A stretch of DNA of 64,000 nt, from assembly GCF_025128055.1 (NCBI RefSeq), contig NZ_JAHLYS010000048.1, forward strand, positions 83,273 through 147,272. Reading direction: 5' to 3'. The notes beneath the pieces were generated by a model that saw only the letters and a list, made by a program, of their open reading frames with translations, was not told where the DNA came from and made no database searches. Positions 27,911-35,941 of the stretch are shown here, one piece after another; positions within the stretch are counted from its first letter, which is position 1, and each line of letters begins with the position of its first letter. This DNA comes from Synechococcus sp. CS-1329. Lineage in GTDB: Bacteria; Cyanobacteriota; Cyanobacteriia; PCC-6307; Cyanobiaceae. Position numbers and translations under genes: made by a program.

Positions 27911-28969
27911 TCAGCGTCCCAGCCAGCGGCTCAGCAGCTCAGCATGAACCTGGCATCCCAGGCGCAGTTCCTCGATCCGCTGCGGTGGAGGGGGGTTCTG
28001 CAGCTGCTGCAACCACTGCAGCTCCAGGGTGCTGGCGTCCTGGAGCTGCTCCAGCTCGAAGCAGGGGCAGGCCAGCGCCTCGGCGGCGGCACGCACCTTG
28101 GGGTCGTAGCTGAGGGCCGCCAGGGGGGCACCGGCCAGGGCCGCCACGATCAATCCGTGCAGCCGCATCGACAGCACCAGGGCGGCGCCGCTGAAGAGTT
28201 CCATCGCCTCTTCGGGTGTGGCCACAAGCACTTCGCGGCTGCGCTGGGCCAGCCGCTGGGGCATCAGTTCCCGGCGATCCAGCTGGGCCAGCAAGCCCCG
28301 GTCCTGATCCCGGTGGAACGGCAACCAGAGCACGGGCCGATCCGCAGCGGCCGCCACGGCATCGAGGGCCGCCAGCAAAGGCGCCCAGCGCTCGCCATCC
28401 AGCAGCTCGGTGGGCCGCCAGCAGATCACCAGGGGGCCAGCTGACCCATGCCAGGGCCGTTTCGCCAGCGACCAGACCGGGTCGCTGCCGAGCACGCCGG
28501 GCCGGCCCCAGGCAGCCGCCAGCTGGGCTGAGGCTGGATCCCGCCAGCTGCTGGCCTGCACCAGCCTCAGCAGGCGGCGCACCAGCAGGCGGCTGCGGCG
28601 CCGGCGCAGGGGGCCCAGTCCCTGGCCCCAGAGCAGCACAGGCTTGCCCTGCAGCCGCGCCGAGATGATCAGGGCCGCGTAGTAGAGGAGGCTGCGGAAG
28701 CTGGTGGCGTCCTGCAGCAGGCTGCCGCCCCCCAGCACCAGGGCATCGCAGCGATCGAGCGAGCGCCGCACGGCAGTGAAATTCCGTCTGGCGCAGGTGC
28801 GCACCCCCAGCCGCTGCTGCACCTCCCCCTGATCGAAAGCGGTCACCAGGGGATCGCAGCCTTCGGGCAACTGGGCCAGCAGGGCGCTGAGCAAGGCGTC
28901 ATCGCCCAGGTTGTGCTCGCCGTAGTAGCCGCAGATCAGCGGTTGGACCCCTTTCTGCGCTGGCGCCAC
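27911..28969 (-). CDS. csaB: Polysaccharide pyruvyl transferase CsaB-like
   Basis: 352 residues from a GTG start. The family opening LICGYYGEHNLGDDALLSALL is clear, as are LVLGGGSLLQDATSFRSLLYY and the C-terminal SMRLHGLIVAALAGAP. CsaB adds pyruvyl ketals to cell-wall polysaccharides that anchor S-layer-type proteins. The acceptor here is unknown. Convergent with the peroxiredoxin gene, 25 bases apart. Confidence 0.88.
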   Translation of the reverse strand: MAPAQKGVQPLICGYYGEHNLGDDALLSALLAQLPEGCDPLVTAFDQGEVQQRLGVRTCARRNFTAVRRSLDRCDALVLGGGSLLQDATSFRSLLYYAALIISARLQGKPVLLWGQGLGPLRRRRSRLLVRRLLRLVQASSWRDPASAQLAAAWGRPGVLGSDPVWSLAKRPWHGSAGPLVICWRPTELLDGERWAPLLAALDAVAAAADRPVLWLPFHRDQDRGLLAQLDRRELMPQRLAQRSREVLVATPEEAMELFSGAALVLSMRLHGLIVAALAGAPLAALSYDPKVRAAAEALACPCFELEQLQDASTLELQWLQQLQNPPPPQRIEELRLGCQVHAELLSRWLGR

Positions 28970-29025
28970 CGCACACCTGATCCAATCTCCAGGGAGGCTA
29001 CGGGAGCAGGAACGAAGCCAGCCCC

Positions 29026-29055
29026 TTAGCCACAGCGGTTACCTCCTGTTACAAT
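29026..29055 (+). promoter_or_regulatory. Possible promoter of the hli gene
   Basis: A TACAAT hexamer at 29050-29055 is a good -10 element. TTAGCC, 18 bases upstream, is a weak -35. It would give a leader of about 20 bases before the hli ATG at 29080. Confidence 0.35.
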
Positions 29056-29079
29056 TCACGCAATACTGCTTCACATGCA

Positions 29080-29223
29080 ATGTCCAGCACCGACTCCCGC
29101 TTTGGTTTCGTCTCCTTCGCTGAAACCTGGAATGGCCGTCTCGCCATGCTCGGTTTCGTGATCGGCCTCACCACCGAAATTCTCACCGGCCAGGGCATCC
29201 TCGGCCAGATCGGCCTCGGCTGA
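29080..29223 (+). CDS. hli: High-light-inducible protein (Hli/Scp, one-helix)
   Basis: 47-residue single-helix chlorophyll-binding protein of the LHC superfamily. The sequence contains the conserved core FAETWNGRLAMLGFVIGLTTE with the E-x-x-N-x-R chlorophyll-binding pattern and a short GQGILGQIG end. Hli proteins bind chlorophyll and carotenoid at photosystem II assembly factors and respond to light stress. A terminator follows 24 bases downstream, so it is a monocistron. Immediately downstream lies the psaK operon. Confidence 0.95.
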   Translation: MSSTDSRFGFVSFAETWNGRLAMLGFVIGLTTEILTGQGILGQIGLG

Positions 29224-29246
29224 TTGCCTCGATTCAGCATCACCTC

Positions 29247-29277
29247 AACCCCGTCCGGCACTCCGGGCGGGGTTTTC
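29247..29277 (+). terminator. Terminator after hli
   Basis: Inverted repeat AACCCCGTCCGG / CCGGGCGGGGTT around a short CACT loop, followed by TTTT. Typical intrinsic terminator ending the hli transcript. Confidence 0.85.
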
Positions 29278-29342
29278 TGTTGGCGGCCACCCTTCAAGCC
29301 CCAGACTCCGTACATTGCAGGCTCACGTGGGTGCCGGGCGCC

Positions 29343-29642
29343 ATGCATGCCCTTTCACTGCCCACCTGGTGGATCCATGTGGCCTCGGTCCTGGAGTGGA
29401 TGCTGGCCATGGTGGCCGTGATCCGCTGGGGTGAGCGCCGCGGTGAAACAGAGTGGCGCTGGCTGGCCCTGGCCATGCTGCCGGCCCTGGTGAGCGCCAT
29501 GGCGGCCTGCACCTGGCACCTGTTCGACAACCCCATCGAGCTCCAGGGCCTGGTGGTGTTCCAGGCGGGCACCACCTTGCTGGGCAACGTGGCCCTGGCG
29601 GCGGCCGCCTGGACGCTGCTGCCCGAGAGGAGCCAGTCATGA
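29343..29642 (+). CDS. DUF2499 family membrane protein (Ycf49-like)
   Basis: 99 residues from ATG 29343 (MHALSLPTWWIHVASVLEW). About three hydrophobic segments, with the family-like HVASVLEWMLA and CTWHLFDN parts. Function unknown; the family occurs in cyanobacteria and plants. The stop overlaps the next start by four bases (ATGA), so it is translated together with DUF3593, which in turn overlaps psaK. A role near photosystem I is plausible by inference. Confidence 0.82.
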   Translation: MHALSLPTWWIHVASVLEWMLAMVAVIRWGERRGETEWRWLALAMLPALVSAMAACTWHLFDNPIELQGLVVFQAGTTLLGNVALAAAAWTLLPERSQS

Positions 29643-30064
29643 CGGTCGTTGGTCTTGGGGCCCTGGCGGCAGTGGATCCCAGCCCTCTGTTCGTGCTCTC
29701 GCTGTTGCCCTATCTGGCCTTCCTGCGCTGGGCCGCAGCCAGCAAGCGTTTCCCGCCCCTGGCCCTGCGCGGTTTCCAGTTCACGCTGGTGTTCGTGGCG
29801 GTCACCATCGCCGCCGCTGTGGTGGCGGAGCTGCGCTTCGGGCAGCAACTGGCCGATGTCGACCGCCTGCATGGGAGTGCGGAGGCCTTCTTGACCGTGG
29901 CCAACCTGCTGGTGCTCTGGGGCTTCAGCCGCGCGGAGCCAGGCCAGGAACCGCCTGATCCCGAGGCCTCAACAACGGGCCCCAGCGGTGAACAAGTCTT
30001 AAGCACCGGTGTAGAGCCAGCGGTTCCCCCGGAGGATGGGGCGTCAGTTTTAGATCCAGAATGA
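29639..30064 (+). CDS. DUF3593 family membrane protein
   Basis: 141 residues from ATG 29639. Two or three membrane segments (PSPLFVLSLLPYLAFLRWAA; FTLVFVAVTIAAAVVAELRFG; AFLTVANLLVLWGF), then an acidic, Pro-rich, probably disordered tail of about 45 residues that is longer than usual for the family. Overlaps both the gene before (ATGA) and psaK after (ATGA). Function unknown; membership in a photosystem I-linked operon is the main clue. Confidence 0.8.
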   Translation: MTVVGLGALAAVDPSPLFVLSLLPYLAFLRWAAASKRFPPLALRGFQFTLVFVAVTIAAAVVAELRFGQQLADVDRLHGSAEAFLTVANLLVLWGFSRAEPGQEPPDPEASTTGPSGEQVLSTGVEPAVPPEDGASVLDPE

Positions 30065-30318
30065 TCGCTCCTCTTCTCGCCGTGGTGCCCACCTCACTGA
30101 CCTGGTCGCCCAAGGTGGCGCTGGTGATGATCGTCTGCAACGTGATCGCCATTGGCGTCGGCAAGGCCACCATCAAGTACCCCTCTGAGGGCGCCAAGCT
30201 GCCCAACGATCGCTTTTTCGGTGGCTTCAGCCACGCCTCCCTGCTGGCCACCACCAGCCTGGGTCACATCTTCGGCATCGGCGCCATCCAGGGCCTGGCC
30301 TCCCGCGGCGTGCTCTGA
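30061..30318 (+). CDS. psaK: Photosystem I subunit PsaK
   Basis: 85-residue PSI antenna-edge subunit with two membrane helices (VALVMIVCNVIAIGVGKATI and the C-terminal ASLLATTSLGHIFGIGAIQGL) joined by the KYPSEGAKLPN loop. PsaK binds chlorophyll and mediates energy transfer at the PSI periphery. ATGA overlap with DUF3593 upstream; strong terminator 43 bases downstream. Confidence 0.96.
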   Translation: MIAPLLAVVPTSLTWSPKVALVMIVCNVIAIGVGKATIKYPSEGAKLPNDRFFGGFSHASLLATTSLGHIFGIGAIQGLASRGVL

Positions 30319-30360
30319 AGCCCAGGCCCTCAGCCAGCCAGCGGCATTCCACAACCCAAA

Positions 30361-30392
30361 CAAAAGGCGGGCTCAACACCCGCCTTTTCTTT
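30361..30392. terminator. Bidirectional terminator between psaK and dxs
   Basis: AAAAGGCGGG / CCCGCCTTTT inverted repeat around CTCAACA, with a T-run on the right and an A-run on the left. It serves the convergent psaK and dxs genes. Confidence 0.9.
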
Positions 30393-30426
30393 TGGGTTAT
30401 CCCCCAGCCTCAGCCTGAGCCGCAGT

Positions 30427-32340
30427 TCAGACGGTGAGCGGCTGGCGTTGGATCCCCAGCAGGGCAAAACGCTGCAGGATGCGATCAGCCATCTGGGGGG
30501 CAGTGAGCCCGAGGGCGATCTTGCTCTGGTCCGGGCTGGCGTGGTCCACCAGCTGATCGGGGATACCGAGGCGGAACACGGGCACCATCACGTCGTGGTC
30601 GCTCAAGGATTCGACCACCGCGGCACCGAAGCCCCCGGGCAGGGCCCCTTCCTCCATGGTCACCACCCGGCCGATTCGGCGGGCCAGGGGCAGGATCAGG
30701 CTTTCATCCAGGGGACGCAGGAAGCGGGCATTCACCACCGCAGCCCTGATGCCCTGCTCCTGCAGCAGGCCGGCCGTGGCCATGGCCGGCGCCACCATGG
30801 CCCCGTAGGCCACGATCAGCAGGTCATCGCCATCGGCCAGCTGTTCGCCGTGGCCGATCTCCAGAGCTTCCCAGCCCTCTTCCATCAGCGGCACCCCTTC
30901 GCCTTCGCCGCGCGGAATACGGATGGCGCAGGGGCCGCTGTGGCCGATGGAGGTGACCAGCATCCGCTGCAGCTCTGCCTCATCCTTGGGCGCCATCACC
31001 GTGAAATTGGGCACGGCCCGCAGATAGCTGATGTCGTATTGGCCCTGGTGGGTGGGGCCATCGGCCCCGACGATGCCGGCACGATCGAGCACGAAGGTCA
31101 CCGGCAGCTTCTGAATGCCCACGTCGTGGATGAGCTGGTCGAAGGCGCGCTGGAGGAAGGTGCTGTAGATCGCCACCACCGGCTTGAGCCCGGCCGTGGC
31201 CATGCCTGCCGCCATGGTGACGGCATGCTGCTCGGCGATGCCCACATCGAAGTACTGCTTGGGCAGGGCCTTCTCCAGCAGATCGAGGCCGGTGCCGGTG
31301 GCCATCGCCGCGGTGATGCCCACCACGGTGGGGTCCTGCTCACAGATGCGCACCAGGGTCTGGCCGAAGACCTTGCTGTAGCTGGGCGGTTTCGGCTTGC
31401 CGGAGGGGAAGCCCTTGCCGGTCTTGAGGTCGAAGGCGGACTGGGCGTGGTACGCCACCTGATCGGCCTCGGCATAGGGATAGCCCTTGCCCTTGATGGT
31501 GGCCACATGAACGAGCACCGGGCCTTCGCAGCGGTGGGCGGCACTGAAGGTGCGCACCATTTCGGCGATGTCGTGGCCGTCGATCGGACCCATGTAGGTG
31601 AAGCCCAGCTCCTCGAACACGGCGCCCACCTTGGGCACCGCCAGCCGGCGCATGCTCTCCTTGAGGCGCTCGAGTTCGGGCGGCAGCTCCCCATGCATGA
31701 AGGGCAGGTGCTTGAAGGCCTCCTCGGCGCTGCCGGAGAGGAACTGCAGCGGCGGGCTCAACCGCATGCGGTTGAGGTAAGTGGAGAGGGCGCCCACCGG
31801 AGCTGAGATCGACATGTCGTTGTCGTTCAGCACCACCAGCAAAGGGGTTCTGGGGAGATGACCGGCATGGTTGATCGCCTCCAGCGCCATGCCGCCGGTG
31901 AGGGCTCCATCGCCGATCACCGCCACGCACTTGTGGTCCTCGCCGCGACGGTCGCGGGCCAGGGCCATGCCCAGGGCCGCCGAAATGCTGGTGGAGGCAT
32001 GACCAGCCCCGAAGTGATCGAAGCGGCACTCGCTTCGCTTCAGGTAGCCGGCCACCCCGCCCTGCTGACGCAGGGTATGGAACTGGTGGTAGCGCCCTGT
32101 GATCAACTTGTGCGGATAGGCCTGGTGACCCACGTCCCAGACCACCCGATCCGTCTCCAGGTCGAGGGTCTGGTAGAGGGCCAGGGTGAGTTCCACCACA
32201 CCCAGCCCCGGGCCCAGGTGTCCACCGCTGGTGGACACCACCTCCAGATGCTTCTCACGAATCTGGCGAGCTATGGCTTCGAGCTCGCCGATGCTGAGGC
32301 CATGCAGCTGGTTGGGATGGCTCAGCTCACTGAGATGCAT
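30427..32340 (-). CDS. dxs: 1-deoxy-D-xylulose-5-phosphate synthase
   Basis: First enzyme of the MEP isoprenoid pathway, joining pyruvate and glyceraldehyde-3-phosphate with thiamine diphosphate. The 637 residues show the ThDP motif [28 protein letters not shown] and the catalytic-Glu segment [17 protein letters not shown] normal complete protein. It supplies precursors for carotenoids, chlorophyll phytol and quinones; ispE of the same pathway is also in the window (62493). Confidence 0.97.
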   Translation of the reverse strand: MHLSELSHPNQLHGLSIGELEAIARQIREKHLEVVSTSGGHLGPGLGVVELTLALYQTLDLETDRVVWDVGHQAYPHKLITGRYHQFHTLRQQGGVAGYLKRSECRFDHFGAGHASTSISAALGMALARDRRGEDHKCVAVIGDGALTGGMALEAINHAGHLPRTPLLVVLNDNDMSISAPVGALSTYLNRMRLSPPLQFLSGSAEEAFKHLPFMHGELPPELERLKESMRRLAVPKVGAVFEELGFTYMGPIDGHDIAEMVRTFSAAHRCEGPVLVHVATIKGKGYPYAEADQVAYHAQSAFDLKTGKGFPSGKPKPPSYSKVFGQTLVRICEQDPTVVGITAAMATGTGLDLLEKALPKQYFDVGIAEQHAVTMAAGMATAGLKPVVAIYSTFLQRAFDQLIHDVGIQKLPVTFVLDRAGIVGADGPTHQGQYDISYLRAVPNFTVMAPKDEAELQRMLVTSIGHSGPCAIRIPRGEGEGVPLMEEGWEALEIGHGEQLADGDDLLIVAYGAMVAPAMATAGLLQEQGIRAAVVNARFLRPLDESLILPLARRIGRVVTMEEGALPGGFGAAVVESLSDHDVMVPVFRLGIPDQLVDHASPDQSKIALGLTAPQMADRILQRFALLGIQRQPLTV

Positions 32341-32447
32341 ACCCTGATCAGTTCTGAAAATTCAATCTACGACCTGCCTTCGGCCGAGTGGGGCCAACGG
32401 TCACCTTTCCTGAGGCCGGCCGCTCTCCGGCCCGGCACACTGGAGCC

Positions 32448-34010
32448 ATGGACGACATCCTCCAGCGCATCCTGCGGGCGCGGGTCTACGACGTGGCGAT
32501 CGAGTCGCCGCTCGATCTGGCCCCCAACCTCTCGCGGCGGCTGGACAACACCGTGCTGCTCAAGCGCGAAGACCTTCAGCCGGTGTTCTCCTTCAAGCTG
32601 CGCGGGGCCTACAACCGCATGGTCCAGCTCAGCGGCGCTGAGCTCAAGCGTGGCGTGATCGCCGCCAGCGCCGGCAACCATGCCCAGGGAGTGGCCCTGG
32701 CGGCCGAGAAGCTGGGCTGTCATGCCGTGATCGTGATGCCGCTCACCACCCCGGCGGTGAAGGTGCGGGCCGTGGCCGCCCGCGGCGCCGAGGTGCTGCT
32801 GCACGGAGACACCTACGACGAGGCCTGCCTGCGGGCCAGAAGCCTGGAGCAGGAGCTGGGCCTCACCTTCATCCATCCCTTCGACGATCCGGAGGTGATC
32901 GCCGGCCAGGGAACCGTGGGCCTGGAGATCCTGCGCCAGTGCTCGACGCCCCCCGATGCCATCTATGTGGCCGTGGGTGGTGGCGGTCTGATCGCCGGCA
33001 TCGCCGCCTTCATCAAGAGCGTCTGGCCCCAGGTGGAGGTGATCGGTGTGGAGCCGGTGGATGCCGATGCCATGACCCGCTCCCTGGCGCAGGGCCGGCG
33101 GGTGAGCCTGGACCAGGTGGGACTGTTCGCCGATGGGGTGGCCGTGCGCCAGGTGGGGGAGCACACCTTCGCTCTGGCCCAGCGCTATGTCGATGCCATG
33201 GTCACGGTGGACACCGATGAAATCTGCGCCGCCATCAAGGACGTGTTCGAGGACACCCGCTCGATCCTCGAGCCGGCGGGTGCCCTGGCCGTGGCCGGCA
33301 TGAAGGCCGACGTGCAGCGTCGGGGTCTGAAGCAGCGCACCCTGGTGGCCGTGGCCTGCGGCGCCAACATGAATTTCGATCGCCTGCGCTTCGTGGCTGA
33401 GCGGGCCGAGCTGGGGGAGGAGCGCGAAGCGATGCTGGCGGTGGAGATTCCCGAGCGCCCGGGCAGCCTGCGCCAGCTCTGCGAACTGCTGGGGTCCCGC
33501 AGCCTGACTGAATTCAGCTATCGGATGGCGGACCACCGCCTGGCCCACATTTTCCTGGGGGTGCAGGTCGACGGGCCGCGCGACAGCGCCGCGTTGATCA
33601 GCCAGCTGGGCGCCGGCGGCTTCCCCTGCCTTGATCTGAGCAGCAACGAGCTTGCCAAGCTGCATCTGCGTCACATGGTGGGGGGGCGCCTGCCGGAAGC
33701 GGCCTGCCACGCCGGCGCCCCCCCACCCCGGGAGCTGCTCTATCGCTTCGAATTTCCCGAGCGGCCGGGTGCGCTGATGGCCTTCGTCAACGCCCTGCAT
33801 CCCGACTGGACGATCAGCATTTTTCACTACCGCAACCAGGGGGCCGACGTGGGCCGCATCGTGGTGGGCGTTCAGGTGGACGAGCAGGATTCCGACGCCT
33901 GGGAACTCTTCCTCTCCGGGCTGGGTTACCGCCACTGGGACGAGACCCGCAACCCGGCCTACCGGCTGTTCCTCGGCCCCGCCAGCCAGCCGGTGCCTGC
34001 CCTGGCCTGA
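32448..34010 (+). CDS. ilvA: Threonine ammonia-lyase (threonine deaminase), biosynthetic
   Basis: PLP enzyme converting threonine to 2-oxobutanoate for isoleucine synthesis. ATG at 32448 gives MDDILQRILRARVYDVA (520 residues). The PLP lysine is Lys50 in FSFKLRGAYNRM; the phosphate loop GGGGLIAGIAAF is present. The C-terminal third carries two ACT-like regulatory domains (EIPERPGSLRQLCELLG and FEFPERPGALMAFVNAL), so feedback control by isoleucine is expected. Confidence 0.95.
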   Translation: MDDILQRILRARVYDVAIESPLDLAPNLSRRLDNTVLLKREDLQPVFSFKLRGAYNRMVQLSGAELKRGVIAASAGNHAQGVALAAEKLGCHAVIVMPLTTPAVKVRAVAARGAEVLLHGDTYDEACLRARSLEQELGLTFIHPFDDPEVIAGQGTVGLEILRQCSTPPDAIYVAVGGGGLIAGIAAFIKSVWPQVEVIGVEPVDADAMTRSLAQGRRVSLDQVGLFADGVAVRQVGEHTFALAQRYVDAMVTVDTDEICAAIKDVFEDTRSILEPAGALAVAGMKADVQRRGLKQRTLVAVACGANMNFDRLRFVAERAELGEEREAMLAVEIPERPGSLRQLCELLGSRSLTEFSYRMADHRLAHIFLGVQVDGPRDSAALISQLGAGGFPCLDLSSNELAKLHLRHMVGGRLPEAACHAGAPPPRELLYRFEFPERPGALMAFVNALHPDWTISIFHYRNQGADVGRIVVGVQVDEQDSDAWELFLSGLGYRHWDETRNPAYRLFLGPASQPVPALA

Positions 34011-34064
34011 GCTTGCGCTGTTCAGCTGCGGTACGGTGCGACCAACGATGGGTCGGCTGGGACC

Positions 34065-34607
34065 ATGTCCAGCGCCTCCTTATCTCTGCCGGCACGGCTT
34101 GAGGCCATCCTGTACCTCAAGGGACGCCCCCTCAGCCTGGGCGAACTGGCCGAAATCGCTTCAGCGGGCCTGATCGAGCCGATCGAGCGCGACGCCGTGG
34201 AGATGGCCCTGATCACCCTGATGGCCGACTACGCGCACCGGGACACAGCCCTGGAAATTCGCCAGGACGCCCAGCGCTTCAGCCTGCAGCTGCGTGACAG
34301 TCACGCCGACCTGGTGCAGACGCTGCTGCCGGTGGACCTCTCCACCGCCACCCTGCGCACCCTGGCGACGGTGGCCCTGAAGCGACGCATCCTGCAGTCG
34401 GACCTGGTGGAGCTGCGCGGATCGGGCGCCTACGACCACATCAAGGAGTTGCTGGCCCAGGACTTCATCGAGCGACGGCGCCAGAGCGACGGCCGCTCCT
34501 TCTGGATCAGCCTCAGCGACAAGTTCCACCGCACCTTCGCCGTCACCCAGCTGGCGACGGTTGACCCCACCCCCGTGGTGAGGGCAAAGGGCAACCCAGC
34601 TGCATAG
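34065..34607 (+). CDS. scpB: Segregation and condensation protein B
   Basis: 180-residue winged-helix partner of the SMC-ScpA chromosome condensin. Family features include RLEAILYLKGRPLSLGELAEIA near the start, LSTATLRTLATVALKRRILQSDLVELRG and LLAQDFIERRRQSDGRSFWI. scpA and smc are not in the window. ATG at 34065, 54 bases after ilvA. Confidence 0.9.
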   Translation: MSSASLSLPARLEAILYLKGRPLSLGELAEIASAGLIEPIERDAVEMALITLMADYAHRDTALEIRQDAQRFSLQLRDSHADLVQTLLPVDLSTATLRTLATVALKRRILQSDLVELRGSGAYDHIKELLAQDFIERRRQSDGRSFWISLSDKFHRTFAVTQLATVDPTPVVRAKGNPAA

Positions 34608-34638
34608 AGTCAGCATTGAGTTGCTGCAGGCCTTGCCC

Positions 34639-34929
34639 ATGATCATCGTGAGTCAGATCCTGGCCGTGCTGGCCCAGACCCTGGGGATCTACCTCCTGGT
34701 GCTGCTGGTGAGGGTGCTGCTGAGCTGGTTCCCCAACCTCGACTGGAGCAATCCGGTGCTGAGCACGGTGAGCTCGATCACCGATCCCTACCTCAATGTC
34801 TTTCGCGGCCTGATCCCGCCCCTGGGTGGCCTTGACCTTTCGGCAATCCTCGCGTTCGTAAGCCTCCAACTTGCTCAGGGAGGGCTGAATTTCCTCAGCG
34901 GATCGCTGATGGGCGGGATCGGCTACTGA
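34639..34929 (+). CDS. YggT family membrane protein (Ycf19-like)
   Basis: 96 residues from ATG 34639; a TTG six codons upstream is an alternative. Two membrane segments flank the family signature LLSWFPNLDWSNPVLSTVSSITDPYLNVFRGLIPPLGGLDLS. YggT/Ycf19 proteins occur in bacteria and plastids and have been linked to membrane organisation and, in plastids, to cytochrome b6 maturation or nucleoid distribution. The specific role here is unknown. Confidence 0.88.
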   Translation: MIIVSQILAVLAQTLGIYLLVLLVRVLLSWFPNLDWSNPVLSTVSSITDPYLNVFRGLIPPLGGLDLSAILAFVSLQLAQGGLNFLSGSLMGGIGY

Positions 34930-34951
34930 AACGCCGGAGCCATCCATGTCT

Positions 34952-35470
34952 TCAGGCGGGATCAAGCATGGCCTGCTCCAGCGGCAGCAGCTCGTCGTCG
35001 ACACCCGCCCGCACCCGCACCGGTGCGTTGAATCCCCTGGCCTTGGCATGGCTGACCTGCAGCGGGCCAGGGGTACCGGCCGGCACCGCCAGGCGCAGAC
35101 CAAAGCGTGACTCCCCGGGGGGGACATCACCGATGGAGCCCACCCGGGTGCGGTTCTGCAACACCGGTTCACCGCTGCGGTCGCTGATCACGGCGAACAG
35201 ATCCGTGTCAATCACCGGCTGGGAGCGGGGATTGGTCACCGTGCCGCGCAGGGCATAGCAACTGGCCCCACTGGGGCGCTTCAACTGCGGCTGGGCTCCC
35301 GGGTCAGCCTCAAGGCAGGGCTCCAGGCTGATGTCCGTCACCGCCAGATCGAGGGCCCAGGCCGGGGCTGCGGGAGCCACCAGCAGCAACAAGGCCAGCA
35401 GCAGCGCCAGCGCTGTGGGCAGGTGCCGCTCACGGCAGGCGGACTGGGCTGAGGGGGGTCTGGGGCTCAA
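34952..35470 (-). CDS. Secreted hypothetical protein
   Basis: 172 residues from a TTG start. A strong signal peptide (TALALLLALLLLVAPAAPAWA) precedes a beta-rich domain with two Cys (EPCLEADPG and ASCYALRG, possible disulphide) and a segment GTVTNPRSQPVIDTDLFAVI...GSIGDVPPGESRF. That segment resembles small Ig-like/FxLYD-type domains on exported proteins. Function not recognised. Convergent with the YggT gene. Confidence 0.7.
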   Translation of the reverse strand: MSPRPPSAQSACRERHLPTALALLLALLLLVAPAAPAWALDLAVTDISLEPCLEADPGAQPQLKRPSGASCYALRGTVTNPRSQPVIDTDLFAVISDRSGEPVLQNRTRVGSIGDVPPGESRFGLRLAVPAGTPGPLQVSHAKARGFNAPVRVRAGVDDELLPLEQAMLDPA

Positions 35471-35538
35471 GGGGTCCTCCGGGTGGCTCGGGCTGGTCAG
35501 GGCTCGTGGTGGATGGCTCTGGCTGCTCCAGTCTGGTG

Positions 35539-35868
35539 CTAACGGTGGTCGCCGCTTCCCCCGAGGGTCTGGCGGCTGGCCCGTCCCGCCAGTTTCGCCA
35601 GATTGGCGCGGGCCACATCGTCGAGCGTCAACCCCAGTTCACTGGCCAGCTGCGAGACGTACCAGAGCACATCGCCCAGCTCGAGGGCCAGGTCCTCCAC
35701 CAGCTCAGGCTCGAACACTCCGCCGCGGTCGCGCAGCACCTTCTTGACCTTGTCGGCCACCTCACCGGCTTCACCGCAGAGACCGAGGGTGGGATAGATG
35801 GGATTGGCCCCCACCTGGGGGTAGCGGGCGGTGGAGCGAGCCTGGAGCTGGTAGTCGTTCAGATCCAT
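35539..35868 (-). CDS. MazG-like nucleotide pyrophosphohydrolase
   Basis: 109 residues from ATG 35868 (MDLNDYQLQARSTARYP). The all-alpha NTP pyrophosphatase motifs are visible: EAGEVADKVKK and ALELGDVLWYVSQLASELG, where the Glu and Asp side chains bind magnesium. Likely clears non-standard nucleotides. The frame continues upstream to 36105, but that part is antisense to pyk. It is divergent from pyk across 73 bases. Confidence 0.88.
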   Translation of the reverse strand: MDLNDYQLQARSTARYPQVGANPIYPTLGLCGEAGEVADKVKKVLRDRGGVFEPELVEDLALELGDVLWYVSQLASELGLTLDDVARANLAKLAGRASRQTLGGSGDHR

Positions 35869-35941
35869 CGGTTCAGCACCATCGGCGGCAGGAGAGGGGC
35901 GGGACCGGATGGTAGTTTCCGCCTGAACCTTCGGCTTCCCG

